This document shows positions 28,331 to 38,472 of a stretch of 64,000 nucleotides of DNA, piece after piece. Position numbers and translations under genes: made by a program. Below the pieces are notes generated by a model, which saw only the letters and a program-made list of their open reading frames with translations, was not told the DNA's origin and searched no databases. Numbering within the stretch: the stretch's first letter is position 1; each line of letters opens with the position of its first letter. Source of the stretch: Dokdonella koreensis DS-123 (GTDB lineage Bacteria > Pseudomonadota > Gammaproteobacteria > Xanthomonadales > Rhodanobacteraceae); the NCBI RefSeq assembly GCF_001632775.1, contig NZ_CP015249.1, forward strand, positions 2,584,686-2,648,685. The letters are read 5' to 3'.

Positions 28331-29623
28331 TCAGGTGCCGGTGTCGAGGCGGCGGACCTCGGCGACCTTGGCCTCCAGGTCCGGCCACGGCGCGCGGCCG
28401 GTGCGGGTCCGTCGCAGGTAGGCCGCCAGCGACGCGATCTCCGCATCGCCCAGGTGCGCGAACGGCGGCATCATCGCGCCCGGGATCCCGTCGTCCGTAC
28501 CGACGCCGTGCAGCACGACGCGGATCAGGTTGGTCGGGTCGTCGCCGACCAGCGCGCTGTTGAGCGCCAGTTCCGGCCGCGCCAGCAACGGCGCCGGCGC
28601 GCGGTTGTAGTGGCAGGCCGCGCAGGCCGCCAGGTACAGGCCGGCACCGCGATCGGTCTCCTGGCGGGTGCCTTCGCCGGATGCCGCCAGCGCGCCGGCC
28701 AGCACGGTGCGTTCGTCCCCGCTGCGCGCGGCGGCGCGGCCGACATCGGCGAAGTAGACCGCCAGCGCGCGGATGTCGGCATCGGGCAGCTTCGACAGGC
28801 CGTGGACGACCTCGGCCATCGAGCCGACGGCACTGCCGTGTTCGGCCGTCGCGCCGCTGCGCAGGTAGGCGTAGAGCGCCTCCTCGGTCCACGCCAGCGG
28901 CGCGGGATTGGCATCGGTCAGTGCCGGCGCCTGCCAGCCGTCGATCAGCGCGCCGGCGTAGGCGGCGTCGCGTCGCTCGGCGCCGACGGCATTGCGCGGC
29001 GTGTGACAGGCGCCGCAATGACTCACGCCTTCGGCGAGATAGGCACCGCGGTTCCAGGCCTCGTCACGCGTCCGGTCCGGCGTGAACGGGCCCTGGCGCA
29101 GGAACAGCAGCTTCCAGCCGGCCTGCAGCGCCCGGACGTTCAGCGGGAACGGCACCGTGTTCGGCTTCGGCGCCGCCGCCGAAGGTTCGCGCGACATCAG
29201 GTACGCATACAGATCACCCAGGTCCTGGTCGGTGATCCGGGTGAAGTGGTCGAACGGGAACGCCGGGAACAAATGCGAGCCGTCACGCGCGACGCCGCTG
29301 CGCATCGCGCGCACGAAGGCGGCCTCGGACCAGCGGCCGATGCCGGTCTGCGGATCGGGCGTGATGTTGGTCGAATGGATCGTGCCGAAGGCGGTGCGCA
29401 TCGCGTAGCCGCCGGCGTAGCGGACACCGCCCGGTACGGTGTGGCAGGTCGCGCAGTAGCCGGCGCCGGCGAGGACCTCGCCGCGGGCGATGCGATCGGC
29501 GGCGAACGCACCGGGCGCCGGGGGATCGATCGGCGCGATCGCCGGCCGCCACGCGATCGCGAACAGACCGGCGACGCCGAGGACCAGCAACCCGAGAACG
29601 GCCAGCAGCACACGTCTGAACAC
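28331..29623 (-). CDS. Membrane-anchored triheme cytochrome c
   Basis: 430 residues if the GTG at 29623 is used, which has GGAGG 6 bases upstream; an ATG six codons earlier (29641) lacks a good site. One N-terminal membrane helix (about 4-26) anchors three cytochrome c domains with heme motifs CATCH (57-61), CGACH (203-207) and CAACH (334-338). Such triheme subunits accept electrons from periplasmic molybdenum or quinoprotein dehydrogenases and pass them to the respiratory chain. Its place as first gene before the two hydroxylase subunits supports that role. Confidence 0.92.
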   Translation of the reverse strand: MFRRVLLAVLGLLVLGVAGLFAIAWRPAIAPIDPPAPGAFAADRIARGEVLAGAGYCATCHTVPGGVRYAGGYAMRTAFGTIHSTNITPDPQTGIGRWSEAAFVRAMRSGVARDGSHLFPAFPFDHFTRITDQDLGDLYAYLMSREPSAAAPKPNTVPFPLNVRALQAGWKLLFLRQGPFTPDRTRDEAWNRGAYLAEGVSHCGACHTPRNAVGAERRDAAYAGALIDGWQAPALTDANPAPLAWTEEALYAYLRSGATAEHGSAVGSMAEVVHGLSKLPDADIRALAVYFADVGRAAARSGDERTVLAGALAASGEGTRQETDRGAGLYLAACAACHYNRAPAPLLARPELALNSALVGDDPTNLIRVVLHGVGTDDGIPGAMMPPFAHLGDAEIASLAAYLRRTRTGRAPWPDLEAKVAEVRRLDTGT

Positions 29624-29768
29624 GATCGGCCTCCGCGTCATCCGTACTGGAGTCGGTTCGGCGGCGTCCCGGACGGACCGGTCGCCTCCGCGCCGCCACT
29701 ATACGCCCGGCGCCGGCATTTGCGTGACGGGCAAGACCGGGCGAACCGGAACGGCTGCGGGCGACGCC

Positions 29769-30134
29769 CTACATCGTGTGGGTCGGCCGTTCCTGGGTCA
29801 GGATGCCGGCCAGGATCGTCTCGATCTTCGTGCGCACGGTCTCGCCGTCGCTCGAATCGCTGAACTGCACGCCGATGCCGGCGGCGCGATTGCCCTGGGC
29901 TCCCGGCGGCGTGATCCAGACGACCTTGCCGGCCACCGGCAGGCGGTCCGGATCGTCCATCAGCGAGAGCAGGATGAACACCTCGTCGCCGAGGCTGTAG
30001 CGCTTGGTGGTCGGCACGAACAGGCCGCCGCCCTTCACGAACGGCATGTACGCGTTGTACAGCGCGCCCTTGTCCTTGATCGCCAGCGACAGGATGCCCT
30101 GGCGCGGCATGCCGCCGGATAGCGGAGTCGACAT
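29769..30134 (-). CDS. pilZ: PilZ-domain protein of type IV pilus assembly
   Basis: 121 residues, with AGGAG 8 bases before the ATG. It is a minimal PilZ domain (AYMPFVKGGGLFVPT, GDEVFILLSLMDD, VAGKVVWITPPGAQGNRAAGIGVQF). The RxxxR and D/NxSxxG c-di-GMP-binding motifs are not evident. That agrees with true PilZ, which works with PilB and FimX rather than binding the nucleotide alone. It directly follows holB, the same tmk-holB-pilZ order known from Pseudomonas and Xanthomonas. Confidence 0.93.
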   Translation of the reverse strand: MSTPLSGGMPRQGILSLAIKDKGALYNAYMPFVKGGGLFVPTTKRYSLGDEVFILLSLMDDPDRLPVAGKVVWITPPGAQGNRAAGIGVQFSDSSDGETVRTKIETILAGILTQERPTHTM

Positions 30135-30136
30135 CG

Positions 30137-31117
30137 TCAGCTTCTCCTGGTGCCCTGCCCGGTCGCCGGCCAGGCGCGCAACACGTCCAGCAGCACCAGC
30201 TCCGGACGCAGCGGCGTGTCGAGCAGCCGGCGCGCCTGGTTGGCCTTGGCGAACCACGCGGCTAGCTTCGGGATTTCGTCCACGGCGGTCAAGCCGAACC
30301 GGCCGCGTTCGCCGGCAGCCAGCCGCTGCGCTTCCTCGTCGGCCAGCACCGCGGCGAACCAGAGCCGGTCGGCCGGGCGATCGGCGGCCCAGCGCTCGGC
30401 CACCTCGCCGGCCGACGAACGGCCGCCGGCCAATGCCACCAGGTCCCCCGCGCAGGCGGCGCCGAGCTCGACACGGCCGTCCTTCGACCAGGCCAGCGCC
30501 TGGCCCGGATTGCCGGCGCTGGCGGCCAGCGCCTCTCGCGCCGGCGCATCGGCCAGGCCCTGCTCGCGCAGCCAGGCCAGCGCCTGCGCCGGCGGCGGCA
30601 GGCCGACGTCGATGCGCTGGCAGCGGCTGCGGATCGTCGCCGGCAGCCGCGCCGGCTGGTCGGCGACCAGGATCATGATCGTGTCGGTGGCCGGCTCCTC
30701 CAGTGTCTTCAGCAGCGCGTTGGCGGCGCTGACGTTCATCGCCTCGGCCGGCTCGACGATCGCCAGTTGCAGGCCGCCGAACTGGCTCGACAGCGCGAGC
30801 CGCGCCGACAGCGCGCGGATCTGGTCGATCGTCAGCTCGCTGCGCAGCTTGCCGTCGTCGCGCTCGACGAAGCCGACGCGGACGCGGTCCGGATGGGTGC
30901 CCGCCGCCATCAGCTGGCAGGCGCGGCAGCGCCCGCAGGCACCCGCCGCGCCCGGCTGCTCGCACAAGGCCACGGCGACCAGTGCCTCGGCCAGGGCCCG
31001 CTTGCCGAGACCGGCGGGGCCGGCGATCAGCAGCGCATGGTGCAGCCGGCCGGCGGCCAGCGCGCCACGCAGGCGCTGCCAGGCGGCATCCAGCCAGGGC
31101 GCGATCGTGCCGTTCAT
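30137..31117 (-). CDS. holB: DNA polymerase III delta' subunit
   Basis: 326 residues. It has the AAA+ clamp-loader fold with the P-loop-like GPAGLGKRALAEAL, a zinc motif (CEQPGAAGACGRCRACQLM), and the conserved VSAANALLKTLEEP with the SRC sensor in RSRCQRI. As in other delta' subunits it belongs to the clamp loader of the replicative polymerase. Its ATG overlaps the tmk stop (ATGA), and pilZ starts 2 bases after its stop. Confidence 0.94.
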   Translation of the reverse strand: MNGTIAPWLDAAWQRLRGALAAGRLHHALLIAGPAGLGKRALAEALVAVALCEQPGAAGACGRCRACQLMAAGTHPDRVRVGFVERDDGKLRSELTIDQIRALSARLALSSQFGGLQLAIVEPAEAMNVSAANALLKTLEEPATDTIMILVADQPARLPATIRSRCQRIDVGLPPPAQALAWLREQGLADAPAREALAASAGNPGQALAWSKDGRVELGAACAGDLVALAGGRSSAGEVAERWAADRPADRLWFAAVLADEEAQRLAAGERGRFGLTAVDEIPKLAAWFAKANQARRLLDTPLRPELVLLDVLRAWPATGQGTRRS

Positions 31118-31746
31118 CGCCGGTCCGCCACGGCCACGAACGCATCGACGGCCGCACCGACCGCGGCGCGCACGGCGTCCAGTTCGGCGCTGGCGTCGAT
31201 CAGGCGGAATCGCTGCGGCTCGGCCGCGGCACGTGCGCGATAGGCGGCACGCACGCGCTCGAAGAACGCCTCCTGCTCGGATTCGATGCGATCGGCCGCC
31301 GCGCGGCTGCCGGCGCGTGCCAGCCCTTGCGCCACCGGCAGGTCGAGCAGCAGCGTCAGGTCCGGCCGCAGGCCGGCGGCCCAGTCTTCCAGCGCGGCGA
31401 TGCGCTGCAGCGGCTGGCCACGGCCGCCGCCCTGGTAGGCATAGCTGGCATCGGTGAAGCGATCGGTCAGCACCCAGCGCCCGGCCGCGAGCGCCGGCCG
31501 CACCACCTCGCGCACCAGCTGGGCACGGGCCGCGAACATCAGCAGCAGCTCGCTCTCCGGGCAGACCGGCGCCAGCGCCGGGTCGAGCACCAGGGCGCGC
31601 ACCGCCTCGCCGAGCGGCGTGCCGCCCGGTTCGCGGGTGACGACGACGTCGATGCCGTGCGCTTCCAAACGCGCGCGCGCCGCGGCCAGCACCGTGCTCT
31701 TGCCGGCGCCTTCGCCGCCTTCCAGCGAGATCAGCCGGCCACTCAT
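31114..31746 (-). CDS. tmk: Thymidylate kinase
   Basis: 210 residues. It phosphorylates dTMP to dTDP. The P-loop is LEGGEGAGKST, followed by VVTREPGGTPLGE (dTMP binding), DRFTDASYAYQGGGR and a lid with RAGSRAAADRIE. It overlaps mltG and holB by four bases on either side, so translation is probably coupled along the operon. Confidence 0.96.
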   Translation of the reverse strand: MSGRLISLEGGEGAGKSTVLAAARARLEAHGIDVVVTREPGGTPLGEAVRALVLDPALAPVCPESELLLMFAARAQLVREVVRPALAAGRWVLTDRFTDASYAYQGGGRGQPLQRIAALEDWAAGLRPDLTLLLDLPVAQGLARAGSRAAADRIESEQEAFFERVRAAYRARAAAEPQRFRLIDASAELDAVRAAVGAAVDAFVAVADRR

Positions 31747-32798
31747 CGGCGCATGCGCTCCAGATAGCGCGCGACGGCACGGTTGTGCTCGGCCAGTGTC
31801 GCGGAGAATTCGTGCCGGCCGCTGCCGTCGCCGTAGGCGACGAAATACAGCGCATCGCCGGGCGCCGGTGCCAGCGTCGCGGCGATCGCCGCGCGTCCCG
31901 GCAGCGCGATCGGCGTCGGCGGCAGGCCGCCGCGCGTGTAGGTGTTGTACGGCGTGTCGCCGTCGAGGTCGCGGCGGCGCAAGCGGCCGGTGTAGTCCTC
32001 GCCGAGGCCGTAGATGACGGTGGGATCGGTCTGCAGGCGCATGCCGATGCGCAGGCGCCGCACGAACACGCCGGCCACCTGGGCCCGCTCGCCGGCGATG
32101 CCGGTCTCCTTCTCGACGATCGAGGCGAGGATCAGCGCCTCGTAGGGTGTCTTCAGCGGCAGGTCCGGCACACGCGCCGCCCACAACTCGTCGAGCGTCT
32201 TGCGCATGGCCGCAGCGGCGCGACGCAGCACGTCCAGATCCGACTCGCCCTTGATCCAGGCATAGGTCTCCGGTAGGCAGCAGCCCTCGAAACCGGCCTC
32301 GGCGAGGCCGAGCCGGGCGGCGATCTCGGCATCGCTGGCGGTGGTCAGCGTCTGGCGCAGACCGGTCTCCTGCGCGAGCGCGAGGCGCAGCTGGCGGAAG
32401 GTCCAGCCGTCGACGATCGTGAAGTGATGCTGCACCACCTCGCCGCTGGCCATCTTCGCCAGCAGCGTCCGCGGCGTGATGCCGACCGGCAGCGCGTACT
32501 CGCCGGCGTGCAGGCGCCCGGAGACCTTCATCTCGCGGTCGAGCAGGCGCCAGTAGAACGGCGCCGCGCGCGTGTAGCCGGTACGCCGCAGGGTGCGCAC
32601 GACCTCGCGGTAGGACGTGCCGCGGGCGATGTCGAGCGTGGCGTCCGCGGCCAGCGGCAGCGGCGTGTCGGCGAACCGCCGGTAGTCGGTCCAGAGCCAG
32701 GTGGCGAGCGCGACCGCGGCGACCAGCGCCGCCAGCACGAACAGGCCCAGCAGCCGCGCCACACGCGTGCGGCCGGCCATCGCGGCCGCCGCCGTCAT
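31743..32798 (-). CDS. mltG: Endolytic murein transglycosylase MltG
   Basis: 351 residues. A single N-terminal membrane helix (about 15-36) places the enzyme on the periplasmic face. A LysM-like segment (GTSYREVVRTLRRTGY) is followed by the YceG catalytic domain with LILASIVEKETG (catalytic Glu at about E229) and DPTVIYGLG ... YNTYTRGGLPPTPIALPG. It cuts nascent glycan strands and is thought to end their polymerisation. It sits between pabC and tmk, as in many gammaproteobacteria. Confidence 0.95.
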   Translation of the reverse strand: MTAAAAMAGRTRVARLLGLFVLAALVAAVALATWLWTDYRRFADTPLPLAADATLDIARGTSYREVVRTLRRTGYTRAAPFYWRLLDREMKVSGRLHAGEYALPVGITPRTLLAKMASGEVVQHHFTIVDGWTFRQLRLALAQETGLRQTLTTASDAEIAARLGLAEAGFEGCCLPETYAWIKGESDLDVLRRAAAAMRKTLDELWAARVPDLPLKTPYEALILASIVEKETGIAGERAQVAGVFVRRLRIGMRLQTDPTVIYGLGEDYTGRLRRRDLDGDTPYNTYTRGGLPPTPIALPGRAAIAATLAPAPGDALYFVAYGDGSGRHEFSATLAEHNRAVARYLERMRR

Positions 32799-33616
32799 GC
32801 CGCCGCTCCGAAACCGAGCGTGTGCAGGTCGGCGACCAGCCGCGAGCCGACCGGCCCCGGCTTCCACAGCCGCCCGCCCAGCTCGGTGACCAGCAGCACG
32901 CCGCGCACCGCGTTGCTCAGGAAGATCTCGTCGGCCTGCATCAGCTCGTCCACGTCGATGTCGCCCTGCCGCACCTCGCCGAGCCGGTCGAGCAGTTCGG
33001 CGCGCATCACGCCGGCGACACCGCAGCGATCGACGCGCGGCGTCGACACGCAGCCGTCGCGGACCAGGAACAGATTCGCAGCGGTCGCGCCGACGACGCG
33101 CCCTTCGGTATCGAACACGATGCCCTCGGCGATGGCAGGGTCGTCCCACTCGGCCCGCGCCAGGACCTGCTCCAGACGGTTCAGGTGCTTGATGCCGGCC
33201 AGCAGCGGCTGGACGGCCAGGCGGGTTTCGCAGAAGCGTACCCGGATTCCCTGCCAGTACCAATGCCGCGGCAGCGGCGCCTCGGCGGCCGCGGCGACGA
33301 TGCGCAATGGCTGCAGCGGCGCCGGCTGCGCATAGCCGCGCGGGCCGCTGCCGCGGGTCAGCGTGATCCGCACCACCGCCCGCGGCAGGCCGGCCGTCAC
33401 CGCCGCGCAGTCCGCCGCCAGGGCGGCGGCGTCGGGCGCCGGCAGGCGCAGCCGCGCGCAGCCGAGCGCGAGCCGTGCCAGGTGGCGCCGCCACAGCGGG
33501 GCCCGGCCGTCGACGAACAACACGGTCTCGAACAGCCCGTCGCCGTAGGCCAGCCCGCGGTCACCGGCGTCCACGACCGTGGCCGGCGCACCGTCGATGC
33601 GGATGCGCGCGCTCAT
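32795..33616 (-). CDS. pabC: 4-amino-4-deoxychorismate lyase
   Basis: 273 residues. This PLP fold type IV enzyme releases pyruvate from aminodeoxychorismate to give p-aminobenzoate for folate. The Schiff-base Lys is K143 in GIKHLNRLEQVL. Also visible are DRGLAYGDGLFET near the N-terminus and the phosphate-binding ATAANLFLV and SNAVRGVLLV. It overlaps both pabB and mltG by four bases. Confidence 0.94.
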   Translation of the reverse strand: MSARIRIDGAPATVVDAGDRGLAYGDGLFETVLFVDGRAPLWRRHLARLALGCARLRLPAPDAAALAADCAAVTAGLPRAVVRITLTRGSGPRGYAQPAPLQPLRIVAAAAEAPLPRHWYWQGIRVRFCETRLAVQPLLAGIKHLNRLEQVLARAEWDDPAIAEGIVFDTEGRVVGATAANLFLVRDGCVSTPRVDRCGVAGVMRAELLDRLGEVRQGDIDVDELMQADEIFLSNAVRGVLLVTELGGRLWKPGPVGSRLVADLHTLGFGAAA

Positions 33617-34962
33617 CCGTCGATCCCCAGCGCGCGCAGCAGGCCGCGTGCCTTGGCGCGCGTCTCCTCGAGCTCTGCGCTGGCCCGCGAATCGAACACG
33701 ATGCCGGCCCCGGCACGCCAGCGCACGTCGGAACCGGACGCCACCAGGGTGCGGATGAGGATGTTGAAGTCCATCGCGCCGCTGCGGTCGAGATAGCCGA
33801 TCGACCCGGTATAGGCGCCGCGGCCGACCCCTTCCAGCTCGGCGATGATCTCCATGCAGCGGACCTTCGGGCAGCCGGTGATGGTGCCGCCGGGAAACAC
33901 CGCGCGCAGCACCTGGCCCGGCGTGCTGCCGGCACGCAGGCGGCCGCCGACGTTGGAGACGATGTGGTGCACGTGCGCATAGCTCTCGACCGTCATCAGC
34001 TCGTCGACGACGACGCTGCCCGGCTCGCAGACGCGACCGAGGTCGTTGCGCTCCAGGTCGATCAGCATGATGTGCTCGGCGCGCTCCTTCGGATGGCCCA
34101 CCAGCTCGCGCACGCGGCCGGCCTCGTCCTCGCCCGCCAGGCGCGGCCGGGTGCCGGCGATCGGCCGGGTCTGCACGCGGTCGCCGCGGACCTCGACCAG
34201 CCGCTCGGGCGACGAGCTCGCCACTGCGCCGCCGCGCCATTGCAGCAGCGCGGCATAGGGTGCCGGGTTGGCGCGCCGCAGGGCCGCGTGCAAGGCCGCC
34301 GGCGCCACCGCCTCGGCGAAGCGGGCGCGCCATTCACGCGACAGGTTGACCTGGAACACGTCACCGGCCCGCAGGTAGTCGCCGATCCGCTCGACCCCGT
34401 CGGTGAAGCGCTCCGGCGGGTCCTCCTCCACCGCCAGCACCGGCGGCAGCGGTGCGTCGAACGGCGGGGCCGCCGCCAGGTCGGCGGCCATCGCCTCGAC
34501 CAGGCCGGCATGCGCCGGCTCGGCGACCAGCCAGGTGCAGTCGGCGGCGTGATCGACCACGATCGCCGCCGGGCAGCGCAGGGCGAGCGCGGTCGGCAGC
34601 GCCGCGTCCGCGGCCGGCAGCCGCAGCCGCGGCTCGATCCGCTGGGCGAACTCGTAGCCGAGATAGACCAGCCAGCCGCCGGTGAAGGGCAGCGCGTCGG
34701 CCGGGCCGGTGGCGCGCGCGGCGGCGAACCGCGCGTCGAGCAGGTCGAGGAAATCGCCGTCGAGCCTGCGCCCGTCCGCGTCGCGGACGTACCCGTCGGC
34801 GGCCAGCCACACGGCATCGCGCGGATACGCGAACAGGATGTCGTAGCGCGCCTGCCCGCCGCGCGCCGCGCTTTCGAGCAGGCCCGGGTAGCGCGCCGGG
34901 AACGCCGCCGCCAGCGCGAGCAGGTCGCGCCGGCCGGGCAGGCTGCGGTGGATGCGGGTCAA
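33613..34962 (-). CDS. pabB: Aminodeoxychorismate synthase component I
   Basis: 449 residues starting at a TTG whose TTGA overlaps the fabF stop; no ATG or better start exists nearby, so a rare start and translational coupling are likely. It makes 4-amino-4-deoxychorismate from chorismate with ammonia from a PabA-type subunit. Chorismate-enzyme motifs are present: [59 protein letters not shown] and the closing AGAGIVFDS. The PIAGT motif is usual for PabB. trpG at 20266-20847 could supply the amidotransferase. Confidence 0.93.
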   Translation of the reverse strand: MTRIHRSLPGRRDLLALAAAFPARYPGLLESAARGGQARYDILFAYPRDAVWLAADGYVRDADGRRLDGDFLDLLDARFAAARATGPADALPFTGGWLVYLGYEFAQRIEPRLRLPAADAALPTALALRCPAAIVVDHAADCTWLVAEPAHAGLVEAMAADLAAAPPFDAPLPPVLAVEEDPPERFTDGVERIGDYLRAGDVFQVNLSREWRARFAEAVAPAALHAALRRANPAPYAALLQWRGGAVASSSPERLVEVRGDRVQTRPIAGTRPRLAGEDEAGRVRELVGHPKERAEHIMLIDLERNDLGRVCEPGSVVVDELMTVESYAHVHHIVSNVGGRLRAGSTPGQVLRAVFPGGTITGCPKVRCMEIIAELEGVGRGAYTGSIGYLDRSGAMDFNILIRTLVASGSDVRWRAGAGIVFDSRASAELEETRAKARGLLRALGIDG

Positions 34963-36197
34963 ACGCGCCGGAACGCCAGGGTGCCGTTGGTACCGCCGAA
35001 TCCGAACGAGTTGGACAGCACGAAGTCGAGTCCGTGCTCGCGCGCGGTGTGCGGCACGAAGTCCAGGTCGCAGCCCTCGTCGGGATTGTCGAGGTTGATC
35101 GTCGGCGGCACCACGCCGTCGCGCAGCGCGAGGATCGAGAAGATCGCCTCGACGCCGCCGGCGGCGCCGAGCAGATGGCCGGTCATCGACTTGGTCGAGC
35201 TGACCATCAGCTTGCCGGCGTGGTCGCCGAAGCAGGCCTTGATCGCGGCGACCTCGGCGACGTCGCCGACGCCGGTCGAGGTGGCGTGCGCGTTGATGTA
35301 CTGGACCTGGTCCGGATTGGCACCGGCGTCGGCGATCGCGATCTGCATCGAGCGGCGCGCGCCGTTGCCGTCCTCGGGCGGCGAGGTCATGTGGTAGGCG
35401 TCACCGCTCATGCCGTAGCCGGCCAGCTCGCAATAGATCCGCGCGCCGCGCTTCTTGGCGTGCTCGTAGTCCTCGATCACGAGGATGCCGGCGCCGTCGG
35501 ACAGCACGAAGCCGTCGCGGTCGCGGTCCCAGGGACGGCTGGCACGGGCCGGCTCCTCGTTGCGCGTGGACATCGCGCGCGCCGAGCAGAAGCCGCCGAC
35601 GGCGGTGCCGGTGGTGGCGTACTCGGCGCCGCCGGCGATCATCACGTCGGCGTCGCCGTACTGGATCATGCGCATCGCCAGGCCGATGTTGTGCGTCGCC
35701 GTGGTGCAGGCGGTGACGCAGGCGATGTTCGGGCCCTTGAGGCCGAGCATGATCGACAACTGGCCGGAGGCCATGTTCACGATCGAGCTCGGCACGAAGA
35801 ACGGCGAGATCTTGCGCTGGCCGCTCTCGTGATAGGTGATCGAGGTCTTCTCGATCGTGTGGATGCCGCCGATGCCGGCGCCGATCGCCACGCCGATGCG
35901 CTCGGCGTCGTGCTCGTGCGGCGCGAGGCCGGCGTCGGCCAGCGCCTGCAGCGAGGCGGCCACGCCGTAGTGGATGAACGGATCCATCTTCTTGACGTCT
36001 TTCGGCGGGATGTACACCGCCGGATCGAAGTCGCGGATCTCGCCGGCGATCCGCGTCGGGAACGTGCTCGCATCGAAATGCGTGATCGGACCGATGCCGC
36101 TCCTGCCGGCCAGCACGTTGCTCCATGCGGTGGCCACGTCGTTGCCGACGGGGCTGAGTAGTCCGAGTCCGGTGACGACGACGCGACGCTTGGTCAT
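34959..36197 (-). CDS. fabF: 3-oxoacyl-ACP synthase II
   Basis: 412 residues, the usual size. It elongates acyl-ACP with malonyl-ACP and is needed for unsaturated fatty acids. The catalytic Cys is C164 in [10 protein letters not shown]; the two His are in NAHATST and [13 protein letters not shown]; the C-terminal [11 protein letters not shown] is diagnostic. It follows acpP after a terminator-like hairpin, so part of its expression may come from partial read-through. Confidence 0.96.
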   Translation of the reverse strand: MTKRRVVVTGLGLLSPVGNDVATAWSNVLAGRSGIGPITHFDASTFPTRIAGEIRDFDPAVYIPPKDVKKMDPFIHYGVAASLQALADAGLAPHEHDAERIGVAIGAGIGGIHTIEKTSITYHESGQRKISPFFVPSSIVNMASGQLSIMLGLKGPNIACVTACTTATHNIGLAMRMIQYGDADVMIAGGAEYATTGTAVGGFCSARAMSTRNEEPARASRPWDRDRDGFVLSDGAGILVIEDYEHAKKRGARIYCELAGYGMSGDAYHMTSPPEDGNGARRSMQIAIADAGANPDQVQYINAHATSTGVGDVAEVAAIKACFGDHAGKLMVSSTKSMTGHLLGAAGGVEAIFSILALRDGVVPPTINLDNPDEGCDLDFVPHTAREHGLDFVLSNSFGFGGTNGTLAFRRV

Positions 36198-36264
36198 GCG
36201 ATTACCTGTTCAATGGCGGACGCAACCATACGCGAGCGTAGCGTTTGCTGTCCTCAAAACGAAA

Positions 36265-36285
36265 GCTGCGCCTCGCGGGCGCAGC
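36265..36285 (-). terminator. Intrinsic terminator or attenuator between acpP and fabF
   Basis: An 8-bp perfect stem (GCTGCGCC 36265-36272 with GGCGCAGC 36278-36285) and 5-nt loop are followed on the minus strand by TTTCGTTTT. It lies 24 bases after the acpP stop and 67 bases before fabF. It could reduce fabF relative to the abundant ACP transcript. Confidence 0.75.
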
Positions 36286-36309
36286 CTTTTCGACACCTGT
36301 GAGACCCGA

Positions 36310-36549
36310 TCAGGCCTTGACGTGCGCCTTCACGTAGTCGACCGCCTGCTGCACGGTCGTGATCTTCTCGGCTTCCTCGTCCGGGATCTCGCATTCGAAT
36401 TCTTCCTCGAGCGCCATCACCAGTTCCACGGTATCGAGCGAATCGGCGCCGAGATCGTCAACGAACGACGCGTTCGGCGTGACCTCGTCTTCCTTCACAC
36501 CCAGCTGTTCGACAACGATCTTCTTGACGCGCTCTTCGATAGTGCTCAT
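36310..36549 (-). CDS. acpP: Acyl carrier protein
   Basis: 79 residues, very acidic. The phosphopantetheine attachment site is S37 in [21 protein letters not shown] strong site (GGGAGGAAG) precedes the ATG. It carries acyl chains for the fab enzymes encoded on both sides and has its own terminator. Confidence 0.98.
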   Translation of the reverse strand: MSTIEERVKKIVVEQLGVKEDEVTPNASFVDDLGADSLDTVELVMALEEEFECEIPDEEAEKITTVQQAVDYVKAHVKA

Positions 36550-36737
36550 GGGGTCTCTTCCTCCCGGTGGGATTCTTGCGGTTTGCCCGACCGCCGTGCC
36601 GGGTGGCGCAGCGTGGCTCGTAAGTCGGGCGCATTGTAGTGGAACGTCCGTAGGGTCGCCAGCAACCGGCCGACCGGCCGCCGCGGGGTTTTCGGTGGCG
36701 CCGCAAACCCCGCTTTTCAAGCGGCCGCCCTTCCGGC

Positions 36738-37481
36738 CTAGGGCATGTACATGCCGCCGTTGACGTGCAGGGTCTCGCCGGTGATGTAGGCGGCGGCCGG
36801 CGAGGCCAGGAACGCCACCGCGCGGGCGATGTCGGCCGGCTCGCCGAGCCGGCCGAGCGCGATCTGGCCGACCAGGGCCTTCTTCTGCTCGTCCGGCAGC
36901 ACGCGCGTCATGTCGGTGTCGATGAAGCCCGGCGCGACGACGTTGACGGTGATGCCGCGCGAGCCGATCTCGCGCGCCAGGGACTTGGAGAACGCGATGA
37001 TGCCGGCCTTGGCCGCCGCGTAGTTGGCCTGCCCCGGGTTGCCGGTCAGGCCGATCACCGACGCGATCGAGATGATGCGGCCCTTGCGCGCCTTCATCAT
37101 GCCGCGCAGCACGGCGCGCGAGGTCCTGAACACCGAGCTGAGATTGGTGTCGATGATCGCCTGCCAGTCCTCGTCGCGCATGCGCATCAGCAGCTGGTCG
37201 CGGGTGATGCCGGCGTTGTTGACGAGGATCGACGGCGCGCCGAAGGTCTTGCCGATCTCCTCGACCAGCGCATCGACCGCGGCCGCATCGGTGACGTCGA
37301 GCACGCGGCCGGCACCGCCGCGCGCGGCGAGGCGTTCGCCGATCGCCTGCGCACCGGCTTCGCTGGTGGCCGTGCCGACGACGACGGCGCCGAGTCCGGC
37401 CAGTTCGTCGGCGATCGCGGCGCCGATGCCGCGGCTGGCGCCGGTGACCAGGGCGATCTCGCCCTCGAGGATTGCGCTCAT
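36738..37481 (-). CDS. fabG: 3-oxoacyl-ACP reductase
   Basis: 247 residues. A classical short-chain dehydrogenase, it reduces beta-ketoacyl-ACP with NADPH. The glycine-rich TGASRGIG is at 13-20, NNAG at 88-91, and the catalytic residues are S141, Y154 and K158 (YAAAK). The C-terminal [15 protein letters not shown] is typical of FabG. It follows fabD by 43 bases. Confidence 0.97.
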   Translation of the reverse strand: MSAILEGEIALVTGASRGIGAAIADELAGLGAVVVGTATSEAGAQAIGERLAARGGAGRVLDVTDAAAVDALVEEIGKTFGAPSILVNNAGITRDQLLMRMRDEDWQAIIDTNLSSVFRTSRAVLRGMMKARKGRIISIASVIGLTGNPGQANYAAAKAGIIAFSKSLAREIGSRGITVNVVAPGFIDTDMTRVLPDEQKKALVGQIALGRLGEPADIARAVAFLASPAAAYITGETLHVNGGMYMP

Positions 37482-37524
37482 GCTGTGTCTCGCTGCAAAG
37501 GATGAAGGAGGCGGGGCCGGACCG

Positions 37525-38472
37525 TCAGGCCCAGGCCTCGCGCGCGGATTCGAACTCGCCCGGCGTGCCGAGCGTGCGGATGTCGAGCGACTTGTCGATG
37601 CGCTTGACCAGGCCGGCCAGCACCTTGCCGGGCCCGCATTCGGCCACGCGCGCGGTGCCGCCGGCGACCAGCGCCTGCACGCAGTCGGTCCAGCGGACCG
37701 GCAGGTACAGCTGGCGCACCAGCGCTTCACGGATGTCGGCCAGACCGGCGTGCACACGGGCGTCCACGTTCTGCACGACCGGGATCGACGGCGCGCTCCA
37801 GGCATAGGCGCCGATCGCCTCGGCGAGGCGGTTGGCGGCCTCGCGCATCAGCGGCGTGTGCGAGGGGACGCTGACGGCGAGCTTCACTGCCTTGCGCACG
37901 CCCTGCTCGGCCAGCCTGGCCAGGGCCGCGTCGACCGCGGCGACATGGCCGCCGATGACGATCTGGCCGGGCGCGTTGTAGTTGGCCGGCACCACCACCT
38001 CGCTGCCGGACACCGTGCGGCAGACCTCCTCGACCAGCGCATCGTCGGCGCCGAGCACCGCCGCCATCGCGCCGGCCCCGGCCGGCGCGGCCGCCTGCAT
38101 GGCCTGTCCGCGGATGCGCACCAGGTGCGCGGCGTCACGCAGGCCGATCGCACCGGCGGCGACCAGCGCCGTGTATTCGCCGAGGCTGTGGCCGGCCAGC
38201 CGCGCCGGGCGGGCGCCGCCGACGGCCAGCCAGAGGCGCCAGACGGCGACGCCGGCGGCCAGCAGGGCCGGCTGGGTGTACTCGGTGCGGTTGAGCATCT
38301 CTTCCGGCCCGCCCTGCGACAACGCCCACAGGTCGACGCCGGCGCCCTCGGACGCCTCGGCGAAGGTCTGCCGCACGTCCGCGTGCAGTTCGGCCAGCTC
38401 GGCCAGCATGCCGAGCGCTTGCGAGCCCTGGCCGGGAAACACGAATGCCACGTCGGTGGGGGATGCGGTCAT
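37525..38472 (-). CDS. fabD: Malonyl-CoA:ACP transacylase
   Basis: 315 residues. It loads malonyl groups onto ACP. The nucleophile is S96 in AGHSLGEYTALVAAG; FVFPGQGSQ, the Arg in RIRGQAMQ and the catalytic His in SVPSHTPLM are also present. Its ATG overlaps the stop of the kinase-like gene (ATGA). Confidence 0.96.
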   Translation of the reverse strand: MTASPTDVAFVFPGQGSQALGMLAELAELHADVRQTFAEASEGAGVDLWALSQGGPEEMLNRTEYTQPALLAAGVAVWRLWLAVGGARPARLAGHSLGEYTALVAAGAIGLRDAAHLVRIRGQAMQAAAPAGAGAMAAVLGADDALVEEVCRTVSGSEVVVPANYNAPGQIVIGGHVAAVDAALARLAEQGVRKAVKLAVSVPSHTPLMREAANRLAEAIGAYAWSAPSIPVVQNVDARVHAGLADIREALVRQLYLPVRWTDCVQALVAGGTARVAECGPGKVLAGLVKRIDKSLDIRTLGTPGEFESAREAWA

